Below are positions 16,574 to 24,709 of a DNA stretch of 25,572 nt, one piece after another. Every line of letters starts with the position of its first letter. Within the stretch, counting starts at the first letter, position 1. Made by a program: the position numbers and the translations under genes. Source of the stretch: Phycisphaeraceae bacterium (lineage in GTDB: Bacteria; Planctomycetota; Phycisphaerae; Phycisphaerales; Phycisphaeraceae); assembly GCA_020850375.1 (NCBI GenBank), contig JADZET010000029.1:1-25572 (forward strand), given 5' to 3'. A model generated the notes under the pieces. It did not search any database. It had not been told where the DNA came from and saw only the letters and a program-made list of their open reading frames with translations.

Positions 16574-17821
16574 GTGAAAAACACGCTTTATTGGGCGGCC
16601 GCCGCGTTGGGCGTGATGTCGTCGGTACAGGCCGCGGGCCAGTTCGAGGTGCCCGTCGCCCCCCTGCCGAACATCCGGCCGAGCCAGCAGATCGAGGAGA
16701 TCGAGTCCTCGATTGGGCCCAAGCTGGAGGCCCAGGTGATGGAGCAGCCGGTGGTCCAGCAGCGGCTGCCGCGGTTCAACAAGCCCGAGAGCTGCGCCTT
16801 CTCGCTCGACGGCCGGTTCCTCTACGTGACCAATTGCGCCTCGGGCGAGCACGGGCCGGGCATGACCTTCGGCCTGCTCCCGGGCGAGGGGGCGATCTCG
16901 AAGCTGGCCGTGGGCTCGGAGGGGAACCTCAAGGTGGTCGACCTGCGTTGGGCCACGGGTCTGACCGCACCGCTGGGCATCACGGTCCTGCCCGTGCCGA
17001 CGGACCGTTTCCCGGCCGGGTCTCTGTTCATCAACGTCGGCTTCTACATGCAGTGCGACAACGACGGCACGCCCGTGACGGACCCCCGCAAGTGGGGAAC
17101 CGGTGTGATCATCCTCGACGGCGAGAGCGGTGAGCTGCTGGGCAAGATCGACTGCGGCCCGGACGGCCCGGTGGTCAAGGCGCTGGGCCGGCCCATCTTC
17201 GGCCTCAACGGCGCGACGTTCGACAAGGACGGCCACTTCTACGCGGCCGAGGTCGGCTCACCCGACGGCAAGACCCCGCCGGGCATCCTGCGCCTGAGCC
17301 ACCATGACCTTGACGCGCTGACCCTGACGCCCGTCGGAGCGTCCTCGGACGCGTCGCAGACAATCGCCGGTGTCGCCTTCACGCCCTTCGAGCGTGGGCC
17401 CAACGGGTTGGCCTACGACGAAACCACCGACGCGATCTACTTCGTGACCAGCGACGGCCCGGCCCCCAAGGGAGGCGCGGTCTACGCCATCCCGCGCGGG
17501 GCGTTCCCGCTGGATCCCAATCAGCCCAAGCTCGCCCCGATCGTTGACGGTCTGGGCTCGCTCGACGGCCTGGTCTTCACCCCGGCGGGCCACATCCTCG
17601 TCAGCCGGTCGGGGGGTGACCTGGCCCTGATCCGCTCGGGCCAGCAGCCGCAGACGCTCGAGCTCGGCTCGCCGCCGGTCAAGTTCCGCTCGCCCTCGGA
17701 CATCAAACTTCACAAGCTCGACGACGACAGTGCCATCGTCGTGATCCCCGAGCAGGACGCCAAGAACAAGCAGGGCTGGACGCAGCGCGTCAGCGTGCTG
17801 CGCCTGCCGGCGGGGTGGTAG
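16574..17821 (+). CDS. Secreted SMP-30/NHL-like beta-propeller protein
   Basis: Exported protein of 415 residues. A signal peptide (KNTLYWAAAALGVMSSVQA) predicts cleavage after A20. The mature part has repeating four-strand-like segments with NKPESCAFSLDGRFLYVTNC, FGLNGATFDKDGHFYAAEVG, GPNGLAYDETTDAIYFVTSD and LDGLVFTPAGHILVSRSGG. These resemble SMP-30/gluconolactonase or NHL-type propeller blades. The GTG start is chosen because AGGAGG (16561-16566) sits 7 bases upstream; an upstream GTG at 16511 would bury the signal peptide. No catalytic residues can be assigned with confidence, so it may be a binding protein or a lactonase-like enzyme. Its last 32 bases overlap the convergent LamG gene. 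Confidence 0.78.
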   Translation: MKNTLYWAAAALGVMSSVQAAGQFEVPVAPLPNIRPSQQIEEIESSIGPKLEAQVMEQPVVQQRLPRFNKPESCAFSLDGRFLYVTNCASGEHGPGMTFGLLPGEGAISKLAVGSEGNLKVVDLRWATGLTAPLGITVLPVPTDRFPAGSLFINVGFYMQCDNDGTPVTDPRKWGTGVIILDGESGELLGKIDCGPDGPVVKALGRPIFGLNGATFDKDGHFYAAEVGSPDGKTPPGILRLSHHDLDALTLTPVGASSDASQTIAGVAFTPFERGPNGLAYDETTDAIYFVTSDGPAPKGGAVYAIPRGAFPLDPNQPKLAPIVDGLGSLDGLVFTPAGHILVSRSGGDLALIRSGQQPQTLELGSPPVKFRSPSDIKLHKLDDDSAIVVIPEQDAKNKQGWTQRVSVLRLPAGW

Positions 17822-18677
17822 TGGCTGGTTGCGTGGCAGGCGACATCGACCAGGGCGTGTCGCTCGACCAACGCGGGCCCTGATGCGGGCCGCCGATCAT
17901 CAGTTGGCCGTGACGGGTGTGCGGCGAGCTGTCGTGGGCGATGTCTCCCTCGCCCTCGTCGAATCGCAGCAGCAGGACCGTGTGATCATCCGCTTCGGCC
18001 GGATTGGCTGGGGGCGTGAAGGGCTCGGTGTAACGCACCGTGTCGGAGATCCGCAGGTCATCGAGTAAGCCGTGGAAGGACGGATATTCCGGTCCGGCGT
18101 CGTGCTTCTCCGCACCGAGAACGAGAAAGGGATCGGAGTTGGGCCAATCGGTCGGCCGGCCCACGCGATAGCTCGCGTCGCCCGGCGGGCCGATCCCCTC
18201 GGCGTCGAGCTTGCCATCGACATAGAGGCACATCCGGCCCGTTTCTTCCTCACGCGTGATGGCCACGTGACGCCAGAGTCTGTCGGCCAGGTCCGTCGCG
18301 CCGACGATGGTCTGACCTTCCCCCCCTACCGCCAGGCCGAAGGCCAAGCGACCGCCGCCGAGGGACAGGCCGTAATCGCCGTGGTCGCCGGCGTAGTAGA
18401 CGTCGCGGTCGATCAGGATGTTGCCGGTGATCCAGCCGTCGAGGCCCGTGCGAACGACGCCAGTGTTGACGCCGGGCGGGGCCTTGAGCCGGAACTCGAT
18501 GGTGAAGTCACCGCCGACGTTCACGGGGCCGTCGGGCTCGAGGGGGATCTTGACGCGGTCGACGCCGTCGGGGCCGGCGCCGAAGAATTTCAGGGCGAAG
18601 CCCCCGGCGTGCACCGTCATCGCGTGGATCATGGCGGAGAGCGAAACGATCAACGCGCGGCGAAGGCGATGGGACAT
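17790..18677 (-). CDS. Secreted LamG/concanavalin A-like domain protein
   Basis: Exported protein of 295 residues. The signal peptide (RRALIVSLSAMIHAMTVHA) predicts cleavage after A24. A single LamG-type jelly-roll occupies most of the rest: GGDFTIEFRLKAPP, then LWRHVAITREEETGRMCLYV, and LDDLRISDTVRYTEPFTPP, all standard for this fold. The C-terminus is a Thr/Pro/Ala-rich tail (SPATQPATTTPPAG). The start at 18677 is supported by AAGGGAGG 6 bases upstream; a longer open frame to 18716 is rejected. Such domains bind carbohydrate or act in cell-surface adhesion, often in planctomycetes. The ligand is unknown. The gene overlaps the convergent propeller gene by 32 bases and starts 35 bases after the flavoprotein stop on the same strand. 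Confidence 0.85.
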   Translation of the reverse strand: MSHRLRRALIVSLSAMIHAMTVHAGGFALKFFGAGPDGVDRVKIPLEPDGPVNVGGDFTIEFRLKAPPGVNTGVVRTGLDGWITGNILIDRDVYYAGDHGDYGLSLGGGRLAFGLAVGGEGQTIVGATDLADRLWRHVAITREEETGRMCLYVDGKLDAEGIGPPGDASYRVGRPTDWPNSDPFLVLGAEKHDAGPEYPSFHGLLDDLRISDTVRYTEPFTPPANPAEADDHTVLLLRFDEGEGDIAHDSSPHTRHGQLMIGGPHQGPRWSSDTPWSMSPATQPATTTPPAGAAR

Positions 18678-18712
18678 GCTTGGCCTCCCTTGTTGTTGCC
18701 CAGGAGCAGGAA

Positions 18713-19294
18713 TCACGGGGCGGGCCTGAACGCGGCGGCCTTGCGCCCGAGCTCGCGTGCGGCCACAAGAGTGGGCTCGTGCTTGAGAGCGGTGCCGCGC
18801 TTGCCGCCGGGACCCAGCACGTAGCCCAGGTACGTTGAGCCCGGGGCGTAACGGATCGTCTTCTCCAAGGCCTCGATGCAGGAGGCGGCCCGCTCGTAGG
18901 TGCTCTCCTCCTGCACGGTGACGATCCCGCCGGCCTTGGGCTTCATCCTCTCGCAGAAGAAGTCGTTGCTCTTGAGGTAGAGCTCACACGACCAGCGGTC
19001 GAGGAAGACCTTGAGCCGGCCGCTGACGGTGTACCAGTAGACGGGTGATCCGAAGATCAGCACGTCGGCGGCGTAGACCTTGGCCATGAGCGTGTCGAAG
19101 TCGTCATCGGCGTGGACGCAGGCGCCGCGCTGCTTGCAGACCTGACAGTTCTCGATGTGCTCGACGCGGTGGTCGGCCAGGACGATCTTCTCGACCTCGG
19201 CCCCGTGCTCGTCGGCGGTGTTCAGGACGACGTCGAGCAGGTCGTTGGTGTTGCCGTCGCGGCGGGCGCTGCCCATCAGGCCCAGGACTTGCAT
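18713..19294 (-). CDS. NADPH-dependent FMN reductase / flavodoxin-like protein
   Basis: Cytoplasmic flavoprotein of 193 residues. The FMN-phosphate loop GSARRDGNT is at 8-16. A cysteine cluster C50-x2-C53-x5-C59 (CQVCKQRGAC) is followed by DDDF, and FGSPVYWYTVSGRLKVFLDR supplies the second FMN-contacting loop. The pattern resembles NAD(P)H-dependent flavin reductases and iron-sulfur flavoproteins, but only three of the usual four cysteines are visible, so a 4Fe-4S cluster is not assured. The start at 19294 has GGAG 8 bases upstream. It is divergent from the AraC-type regulator, which may control it. Confidence 0.85.
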   Translation of the reverse strand: MQVLGLMGSARRDGNTNDLLDVVLNTADEHGAEVEKIVLADHRVEHIENCQVCKQRGACVHADDDFDTLMAKVYAADVLIFGSPVYWYTVSGRLKVFLDRWSCELYLKSNDFFCERMKPKAGGIVTVQEESTYERAASCIEALEKTIRYAPGSTYLGYVLGPGGKRGTALKHEPTLVAARELGRKAAAFRPAP

Positions 19295-19326
19295 GGCGGG
19301 TACTCCGTGTCGGTCGATCGAATAGG

Positions 19327-19428
19327 TCTGATCTGATTGATGCTTTCCAGGCCGTGATGTCCAGCTTATCATGACTTGATTGGGCATCAATGTCTGATCT
19401 GGCTCAGAAGTGACATGATTTGATCAGA
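19327..19428. promoter_or_regulatory. Repeated TCTGATC words between the flavoprotein and AraC genes
   Basis: TCTGATC occurs at 19327-19333 and at 19393-19399 as direct copies, and in inverted form as part of TGATCAGA at 19421-19428. All lie in the 150-base divergent gap. AraC-type proteins often bind direct repeats near their own promoters. The same word occurs at 11200-11207 in front of the Gfo/Idh/MocA gene. The nature of the ligand and of any binding is untested. Confidence 0.4.
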
Positions 19429-19444
19429 CTTGGCCGGAGACGAC

Positions 19445-20296
19445 ATGGACTACTTTTCCGACCTGTGCATCCTCGCAGCGAAAGACACGGAGCGGTGCGG
19501 CCAGCGCGTCGAGGCCCGCGTGACGGACACGGTGGGTCTGAGCTATATCGTCAAGGGCCGGATCGAGTTCGCCTGCAGGGGCGGCGAGAGGACGGTGCTC
19601 GGGCCGGGCACGGTCTACTGGACCTGGCCGGGGCTGGACGTGAGCCTGGGCCCACACGGGGGCGCGTACTGGCATGAGATGTGGCTGGTCGTCACGGGCC
19701 CGCGGACGCGCCGTTGGATCGAGGCGGGCCTGCTGTCGCGCACGACATCCCCATTCCAGCTTCTTCGGCTGCGCCACGAGTTTGAATCGCTCTTCCGCCA
19801 GGTGGTGAACCTTGGCCAACCGACGGATGGCGACGAGCGGGCCCGGCAGGTGCACCTGATCGAGGGGATGTTCTTGACGTTGAACGAGGACCGCCGTCTG
19901 TCTCACCAGCAGGGGCCTGTGGAGACGGCGATCCTGGACCTGGGCGACCGCATCCGCCGGGCGCCCTTCGAGCGCTATCGTTTCGCGCGCGAGGCGGCCC
20001 GCCTGGGCGTCTCTTACAGCCGGTTCCGCCGGCTGTTCCGCCAGATCGTGCACCGCCCGCCGCACGATTGCGTGCTGCACTGGCGGATGCAGGCGGCGGC
20101 GCGGCTGATCGAGCGGAGCGAGGGCCCCGTGCACGAGCTGGCCGCGGGATTGGGCTATGACAACTACCGCTACTTCGCCCGTCTCTTCCGCAAACACGTG
20201 GGCCTCTCGCCGCGGGGTTTCCGGCGGAGCCTGCCGCCGGTGCGGAACATCTCACCGCCGGCGTCGGCCCGACGCGCGGACGATCACCAGGCGTAG
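19445..20296 (+). CDS. AraC-family transcriptional regulator
   Basis: DNA-binding regulator of 283 residues. The N-terminal half is a cupin-like sensory domain (GLSYIVKGRIEFACRGGERT; VLGPGTVYWTWPG). The C-terminal half contains two helix-turn-helix units: the first with FAREAARLGVSYSRFRRLFRQ, and the second with VHELAAGLGYDNYRYFARLF, followed by the conserved GLSPRGFRR. The ATG at 19445 has GGAG five bases upstream; a TTG at 19430 is less likely. It is divergent from the flavoprotein gene and overlaps the convergent aldo/keto reductase by 13 bases, so it may regulate either neighbour. The N-domain would sense a small molecule, probably a sugar, by analogy. Confidence 0.92.
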   Translation: MDYFSDLCILAAKDTERCGQRVEARVTDTVGLSYIVKGRIEFACRGGERTVLGPGTVYWTWPGLDVSLGPHGGAYWHEMWLVVTGPRTRRWIEAGLLSRTTSPFQLLRLRHEFESLFRQVVNLGQPTDGDERARQVHLIEGMFLTLNEDRRLSHQQGPVETAILDLGDRIRRAPFERYRFAREAARLGVSYSRFRRLFRQIVHRPPHDCVLHWRMQAAARLIERSEGPVHELAAGLGYDNYRYFARLFRKHVGLSPRGFRRSLPPVRNISPPASARRADDHQA

Positions 20297-21276
20297 GCCT
20301 CGGGCGCCGAGCCGCCGGGGCCGGGCCAGATCTGGTCGATCTCCTGGAGCGTCGCCTCGTCGAGTTTGAGGTCCAGGGCGCGGACGGCGCTGTCGAGCTG
20401 AGAACGTTCGCGCGGGCCGATGATCGGGGCGGTGAGGACGGGGTTGTGCAGCACCCACGCCAGGGCGACCTCCGCGGGCGGTTGGCCGAGCCGCTTGCAC
20501 AGCCCCTCCCACTTCTCGAGCTGGGGGCGGCGCTGCTCGATCTGCTTCTCGACGTTTCCGCCCTTGCGCCGGCCGACGCGCTCCTGCTCGAGTACGCCGC
20601 CGAGCAGCCCTCCGGCCAGCGGGCTCCAGGCGATCACGCCCAGGCCGTAGTACTTGCACGCCGGCAGGACCTCGAGCTCGATCGTCCGCCGCGACAGGGC
20701 GTAGACGCTCTGCTCGCTGACCGGGCCGAGGAAGTTGCGGGCCCTGGCCGTCTGGCAGGCGGTGGCGATGTCCCACCCGGCGAAGTTCGATGAGCCGACG
20801 TAGGTGATTTTGCCCTCGCGGACGAGCTGCTCCATGGCCTGCCAGATCTCATCCCAGGGCACAGCCCGGTCGACGTGATGCATCTGGTAAAGATCGATGT
20901 GGTCGACCTGCATGCGTTTGAGACTCGCCTCACACGCCCGGCGGATGTGATAGGCCGACAGACCCCGCCCGTTGGGCCCCGAGCCCATGTCGAGGTAACA
21001 CTTGGTCGCCAGGACGAGCTGGTCACGCGGGGCGGCCCCGCTCTTGATCCACCGGCCGATGATCTCCTCCGTCCAGCCCCGGCGGGGCTCCTGGTCGCGG
21101 TTGAAGATCCCGCCGTAGATGTCGGCCGTGTCGAAGAAGTTGATGCCCAGCTCATGGATGGCGGCGGACATGAGCTTGTGGCTCTCCTCCTCCGTCTGCT
21201 GGGGGCCGAAGTTCATCGTTCCCAAACATAGCCGGCTGACCTTGACGCCGCAGCGGCCGAGCTTGACGTATTGCAT
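20284..21276 (-). CDS. Aldo/keto reductase
   Basis: NADPH-dependent reductase of 330 residues with a TIM-barrel fold. The catalytic tetrad is complete: D49 and Y54 in FFDTADIYGG, K92 in LATKCY, and H133 in LYQMHHVD. The C-terminal cofactor motif region (PIIGPRERSQLDSAV) is present. Sequence style matches the AKR group often used in sugar or aldehyde metabolism. GGAGG lies 9 bases before the ATG at 21276; the same frame stays open to 21960 on the opposite strand of the redoxin gene, but that part is not coding. Its last 13 bases overlap the convergent AraC gene. Substrate unknown. Confidence 0.93.
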   Translation of the reverse strand: MQYVKLGRCGVKVSRLCLGTMNFGPQQTEEESHKLMSAAIHELGINFFDTADIYGGIFNRDQEPRRGWTEEIIGRWIKSGAAPRDQLVLATKCYLDMGSGPNGRGLSAYHIRRACEASLKRMQVDHIDLYQMHHVDRAVPWDEIWQAMEQLVREGKITYVGSSNFAGWDIATACQTARARNFLGPVSEQSVYALSRRTIELEVLPACKYYGLGVIAWSPLAGGLLGGVLEQERVGRRKGGNVEKQIEQRRPQLEKWEGLCKRLGQPPAEVALAWVLHNPVLTAPIIGPRERSQLDSAVRALDLKLDEATLQEIDQIWPGPGGSAPEAYAW

Positions 21277-21360
21277 GGCGAAAGACCTCCTGAATCCTGG
21301 AACTGAACGGACCGGACGCTTATGCTCCCATGATAGCCCTGAAAACAAAGGAGGCGACCG

Positions 21361-21921
21361 ATGGCTCTGACCGCTTCGACGATGCTGCCCCTGGGCACGA
21401 CCGCGCCGGATGTCTCGCTGCCCGACACCGAGGGCAAGACGGTGTCGCTGGCGGATTATGCCGGATCGAGGGCCTATCTCGTGATGTTCATCTGCAACCA
21501 CTGCCCCTACGTCAAGCACGTGGCGGCGGAGCTGGCGCGTCTGGGCCGGGACTACATGCCGCGCGGCGTGGCGGTGCTGGCGATCAACGCCAATGACGTG
21601 AAGAACTACCCCGCCGACAGCCCGCAGAACATGAAGAAGGAAAAGCAGGTCCAGGGGTATCCCTTCCCCTACCTGTACGACCAGTCGCAGGAGGTAGCCC
21701 GGGCCTACGCGGCGGCCTGCACGCCGGACTTTTTTGTGTTCGACGCCGCGAAAAAGCTGGTCTATCGCGGCCAGCTCGACGACTCGCGGCCCAACAGCGG
21801 CCAGCCCGTGACGGGCAGGGACCTTCGCGCCGCCCTGGACGCCGTGCTGGCGGGCCAGCCGGCGCCGGCCGAGCAGCGCCCGTCGGCCGGGTGCAACATC
21901 AAGTGGAAGGCGGGGAATTAG
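21361..21921 (+). CDS. PRX-like thioredoxin-fold protein
   Basis: Cytoplasmic thioredoxin-fold redox protein of 186 residues with no signal peptide. The active site CNHC (C45, C48) sits in MFICNHCPYVKHV. The cis-proline loop is CTPDFFVF. The C-terminal SAGCNIKWK is a conserved feature of the PRX-like subgroup of AhpC/TSA-related proteins, and adds a third cysteine. AAAGGAGG, 6 bases upstream, fixes the start. It is divergent from the aldo/keto reductase across 84 bases. Likely roles are thiol-disulfide exchange or peroxide handling; no partner is adjacent. Confidence 0.92.
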   Translation: MALTASTMLPLGTTAPDVSLPDTEGKTVSLADYAGSRAYLVMFICNHCPYVKHVAAELARLGRDYMPRGVAVLAINANDVKNYPADSPQNMKKEKQVQGYPFPYLYDQSQEVARAYAAACTPDFFVFDAAKKLVYRGQLDDSRPNSGQPVTGRDLRAALDAVLAGQPAPAEQRPSAGCNIKWKAGN

Positions 21922-21973
21922 CCGGCGGCGATCCGAACGATCTCTGCCCGACGGGCCCAAGCACGGTGAGTGT

Positions 21974-22807
21974 TCAATCGGCCTCGTCGAGCGCCCGCAC
22001 GAGCTGCCGCAGTCGGCCGGGCGTCGAGGCGGACACGAGCAGGACGCAGTCCGGGGCGGCCCGGCGTGCGGCGCGGATCAACTCACCGGGGTCGCGCAGC
22101 GCGCCGCTGCCGTGGTCCATTTCGGCGTAGCGCAGGACGCCGTGTAAGACTCGCGTGCAGTCATCGCGGCGAGGGTATTGGCTGATCCTGGCATCGGGCC
22201 AGCCGGACTGCCAGATCGAGCCGAACGGGGCCCACTGGTCCTCGCGGGCGCCGATGCCCACCCCGTACGCCCGGATCACGCCGCGGTCGAGCAGCGATTG
22301 CATGGTCGAGTCGAGCTCGGGGCCGAGGTCCAGCCGGTGCGGCTCGTGGGCCAGGAAGACGTCGATGACGTCCCGCCGCAGGCGCTTGCGGCTCTGCTCG
22401 AGCGAGTGTTCGATGCGCTGAGGCGAGAAGTCGTACCGCGGGCGGGTCGCGGGCGTCTGCGGCGCGGGGGTCGCGGCGCGGCGGAGCAGCGCCTTGAGCC
22501 CGCGGAGGCTGTCAACGATCGGTCGCACCGCTGTCTTGATCCTCATCCTGGCGAGGTTGTAGGGCGGCTCGGGCGGGCCGACCTTCGTGGCCACGACGAC
22601 GTCGCGCGAGTTCCCCAGGACGTGCCCGAGCGCCTCCTCGGCGGCGCCGTAGGAGGCGGCGACGTCGAAGTAGTTGATGCCCAGCTCCAGGGCCGTCTCG
22701 AGCAGCTTCGCTGATCGGCGCAGGCCGACGCGCCCATCCAGCCGGGCGCAGCCGAACCCCAGGCAGGAGACGCGGCGGCCGAGCGGTCTGAAGTCAATCT
22801 GCTGCAT
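21974..22807 (-). CDS. Aldo/keto reductase, short form
   Basis: Reductase of 277 residues, somewhat shorter than the typical 300-330. D48 and Y53 (NYFDVAASYG), K75 (VATKVG) and the His of FLAHEPH make up the tetrad. A Pro/Ala/Arg-rich stretch (RRAATPAPQTPATRPRY) at about 108-125 is inserted before helix 4, and the C-terminal cofactor region is abbreviated (LLVSASTPGRLRQLV). Its ATG lies inside the end of the GMC oxidoreductase gene (14-base overlap), so the two are co-translated. It may reduce an aldehyde or ketone that is produced or consumed by its partner. The reaction is not known. Confidence 0.88.
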   Translation of the reverse strand: MQQIDFRPLGRRVSCLGFGCARLDGRVGLRRSAKLLETALELGINYFDVAASYGAAEEALGHVLGNSRDVVVATKVGPPEPPYNLARMRIKTAVRPIVDSLRGLKALLRRAATPAPQTPATRPRYDFSPQRIEHSLEQSRKRLRRDVIDVFLAHEPHRLDLGPELDSTMQSLLDRGVIRAYGVGIGAREDQWAPFGSIWQSGWPDARISQYPRRDDCTRVLHGVLRYAEMDHGSGALRDPGELIRAARRAAPDCVLLVSASTPGRLRQLVRALDEAD

Positions 22808-24380
22808 GGTCTTGCCCGCCGGCGAGGTGGTCGGCCAGGCGCGTGGCCAGCGTCATCGCCGTGAAGGTGCAGTTGGCGTTGCTGCCCGTGCGGAACACGG
22901 CGGCGCCGGCCACGTAGAGGTTGTCGGTCCCGAAGACCCTCAGGTCACGGTCGACCACGCCGTTCTCGGCCGAGTCGCCCATGACGCAGCCGCCGGCCTG
23001 GTGGTTCGTGTCGTGCAGGCTGTCGAGGAACGCCGGGTCCCGCGCCGCGAGGGACGGCTCGATCTCGAGGTCGGCCAGCCCGGCCTCGGCGAAGGCCCGC
23101 TCGACGCGCCGGACGAACGCGTGGATGGACTCGAGCTCTCGTCCTGAGAGCCGCCAGTCGAGCAGGACCTTGGGCAGGCCGAACCGGTCGCGGACGCTCG
23201 GGTCGATCCGAACGCGGCTCTCACGCAGCGGCTCGACCTCGGCCTGGAGGAAGAGCGAGATGCGCGACCCGCTGGGGATCAGCACGCGATGCTCGATCAC
23301 ATACTTCCACATCAGCGGGATCATGTGCCTCGAGCACGCCCAGACGTTCCGGACCAGTTCCACGGGTGAGCCGATCTTTCGGCCGTGCACGGCCGCCTTG
23401 ACGAACTGCTTGAGGAAGACCAGGTTCTCACGGACGGAGCTCTCGTAAGCGATCATGGCCTGGCAGTTCAGCCACGGCTCGCGGTGCACGATCTCCTCGA
23501 GCAGACGGACCTTCGGCTGGAACTTCTGTCCGCGAAAGACCACGGTGCAGAAGGCGTCATAGAAGGCCTTGGCGTGGCGCGGCCGGATGCGGGCGATGCT
23601 CCCGCCGAGGTGGTCGTGGAACCATCGCCCGACGTTGTCGTTGCCGCGCCAGGGGCAGTCCGCGGCGGGGTCGGCGGCCGCGTGCAGCAGCAGCCGGGCG
23701 TTCTCGATCGTCCCGGCCGCGAGCACGACGTCCCTGCCCGTAACACGGCGTCGGTGACCGCGGGCGTCAACGACGTGCACGGCCGTGACGCGCCCGCCGG
23801 TCGCCTCGAGGCCGACGACCGTTCCCCCGAGCACGACCCGCAGATTGGGGTTGGATTCGACGTCGCCGGCGTAGTGGGCGGCGATGTTGGGCGTCTTGAG
23901 CCAGCGGGTCAGGAAGACCTCGACGCCATGGCCGAGCTGGGGGGGCGGCTTGCGGATGCCCCTCCACACAGCCTGGTCGTCCTGGAACTCCGGCCCCACG
24001 CCCAGCGTCTCGTAGGTCGGCCGGTAGTAGGCCGCGAGCTCGTGGAAGCGCAGCGGCCAGCGCGAGCCGGCGAGCCAGTCCCGGCCGTCAAGGTCGCTGG
24101 GCATGAACTCGACCAGCTGGCCCCCCCAGAGGTTCGAGGTGCCGCCGAGCGAGACGCTGCGGCCGATGCCGATGCCCTCATGCTTGCGACCGATAACCTC
24201 GAACGTATCGGAAGAGAAGCTGTCGAGCGTGCGGCCGCCGGACTCGATCAGCACGACCGACCGGCCGCGCCGGGCGACCTGTGCGGCAAGGTGCACGCCC
24301 ACGGCCCCGGCCCCCACGATCACCACCCCGTTGGGATCGAGCGGTTGGCCATCGAGCGATGCGGGTGTTTCGAGCAGCAC
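22794..24380 (-). CDS. GMC-family FAD-dependent oxidoreductase
   Basis: Flavoenzyme of 528 residues, a family that oxidises alcohols and sugars. The FAD-binding GAGAVG is at 23-28, followed by the typical SLGGTSNLWGG. The C-terminal catalytic region has THQAGGCVMG-like DTNHQAGGCVMGDS, then GVVDRDLRVFGTDNLYVAGA and SNANCTFTAM, giving the His and Asn of the active site. No twin-arginine or Sec signal is visible. The start is a GTG at 24380 without a clear ribosome-binding site, so the N-terminus is uncertain by a few residues. It overlaps the downstream aldo/keto reductase by 14 bases. The pair probably acts on one substrate series. Confidence 0.9.
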   Translation of the reverse strand: MLLETPASLDGQPLDPNGVVIVGAGAVGVHLAAQVARRGRSVVLIESGGRTLDSFSSDTFEVIGRKHEGIGIGRSVSLGGTSNLWGGQLVEFMPSDLDGRDWLAGSRWPLRFHELAAYYRPTYETLGVGPEFQDDQAVWRGIRKPPPQLGHGVEVFLTRWLKTPNIAAHYAGDVESNPNLRVVLGGTVVGLEATGGRVTAVHVVDARGHRRRVTGRDVVLAAGTIENARLLLHAAADPAADCPWRGNDNVGRWFHDHLGGSIARIRPRHAKAFYDAFCTVVFRGQKFQPKVRLLEEIVHREPWLNCQAMIAYESSVRENLVFLKQFVKAAVHGRKIGSPVELVRNVWACSRHMIPLMWKYVIEHRVLIPSGSRISLFLQAEVEPLRESRVRIDPSVRDRFGLPKVLLDWRLSGRELESIHAFVRRVERAFAEAGLADLEIEPSLAARDPAFLDSLHDTNHQAGGCVMGDSAENGVVDRDLRVFGTDNLYVAGAAVFRTGSNANCTFTAMTLATRLADHLAGGQDHAAD

Positions 24381-24709
24381 GGCACCACGAGAAGGAATGA
24401 AAGTTGTCGGAAAGAACAGTCCCGCGGACGTCCGGACACGAGACAGATTTGAGGGTAGTCGCCGGTGCTCAAACCGTCAACCAACTCTTGATACACGGAT
24501 CACGCCCTGACCACGGGATGACGCGGAGGAAACATGCTCCCTGCCGAACCGATGAGGCATGGGCCTTGCCCCGTGGCGGCGCGAGCGCCAGGGGGTGTGA
24601 ACTAACCAAGCCCCCGATGCACAATCGTGGAGCCTCACGTACAATCTGTGCCGGTTCCGATGGGTTGGATCGGGGACGGGGATCACTCCCAAGCAAGGTC
24701 GTGACGGCC
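24381..24709. other. Divergent intergenic region before the glycogen synthase
   Basis: This stretch of 329 bases between the divergent GMC oxidoreductase and glycogen synthase genes contains no convincing gene. TGCACA (24618-24623) and TACAAT (24640-24645), 16 bases apart, form a weak promoter-like pair for the synthase (4 of 6 and 5 of 6 matches). GGCGC-GA-GCGCC near 24584 is a small palindrome. I see no riboswitch or terminator. Confidence 0.4.

Noticed and set aside
21941..21956. A hairpin (GCCC-GAC-GGGC) between the redoxin and the short aldo/keto reductase as terminator.
   Set aside because: The stem is only four base pairs and no T-run follows on either strand.
20284..21960. A 558-residue reading of the aldo/keto reductase frame.
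   Set aside because: The N-terminal 228 residues are antisense to the redoxin gene; a strong ribosome-binding site precedes the ATG at 21276, where homology begins.
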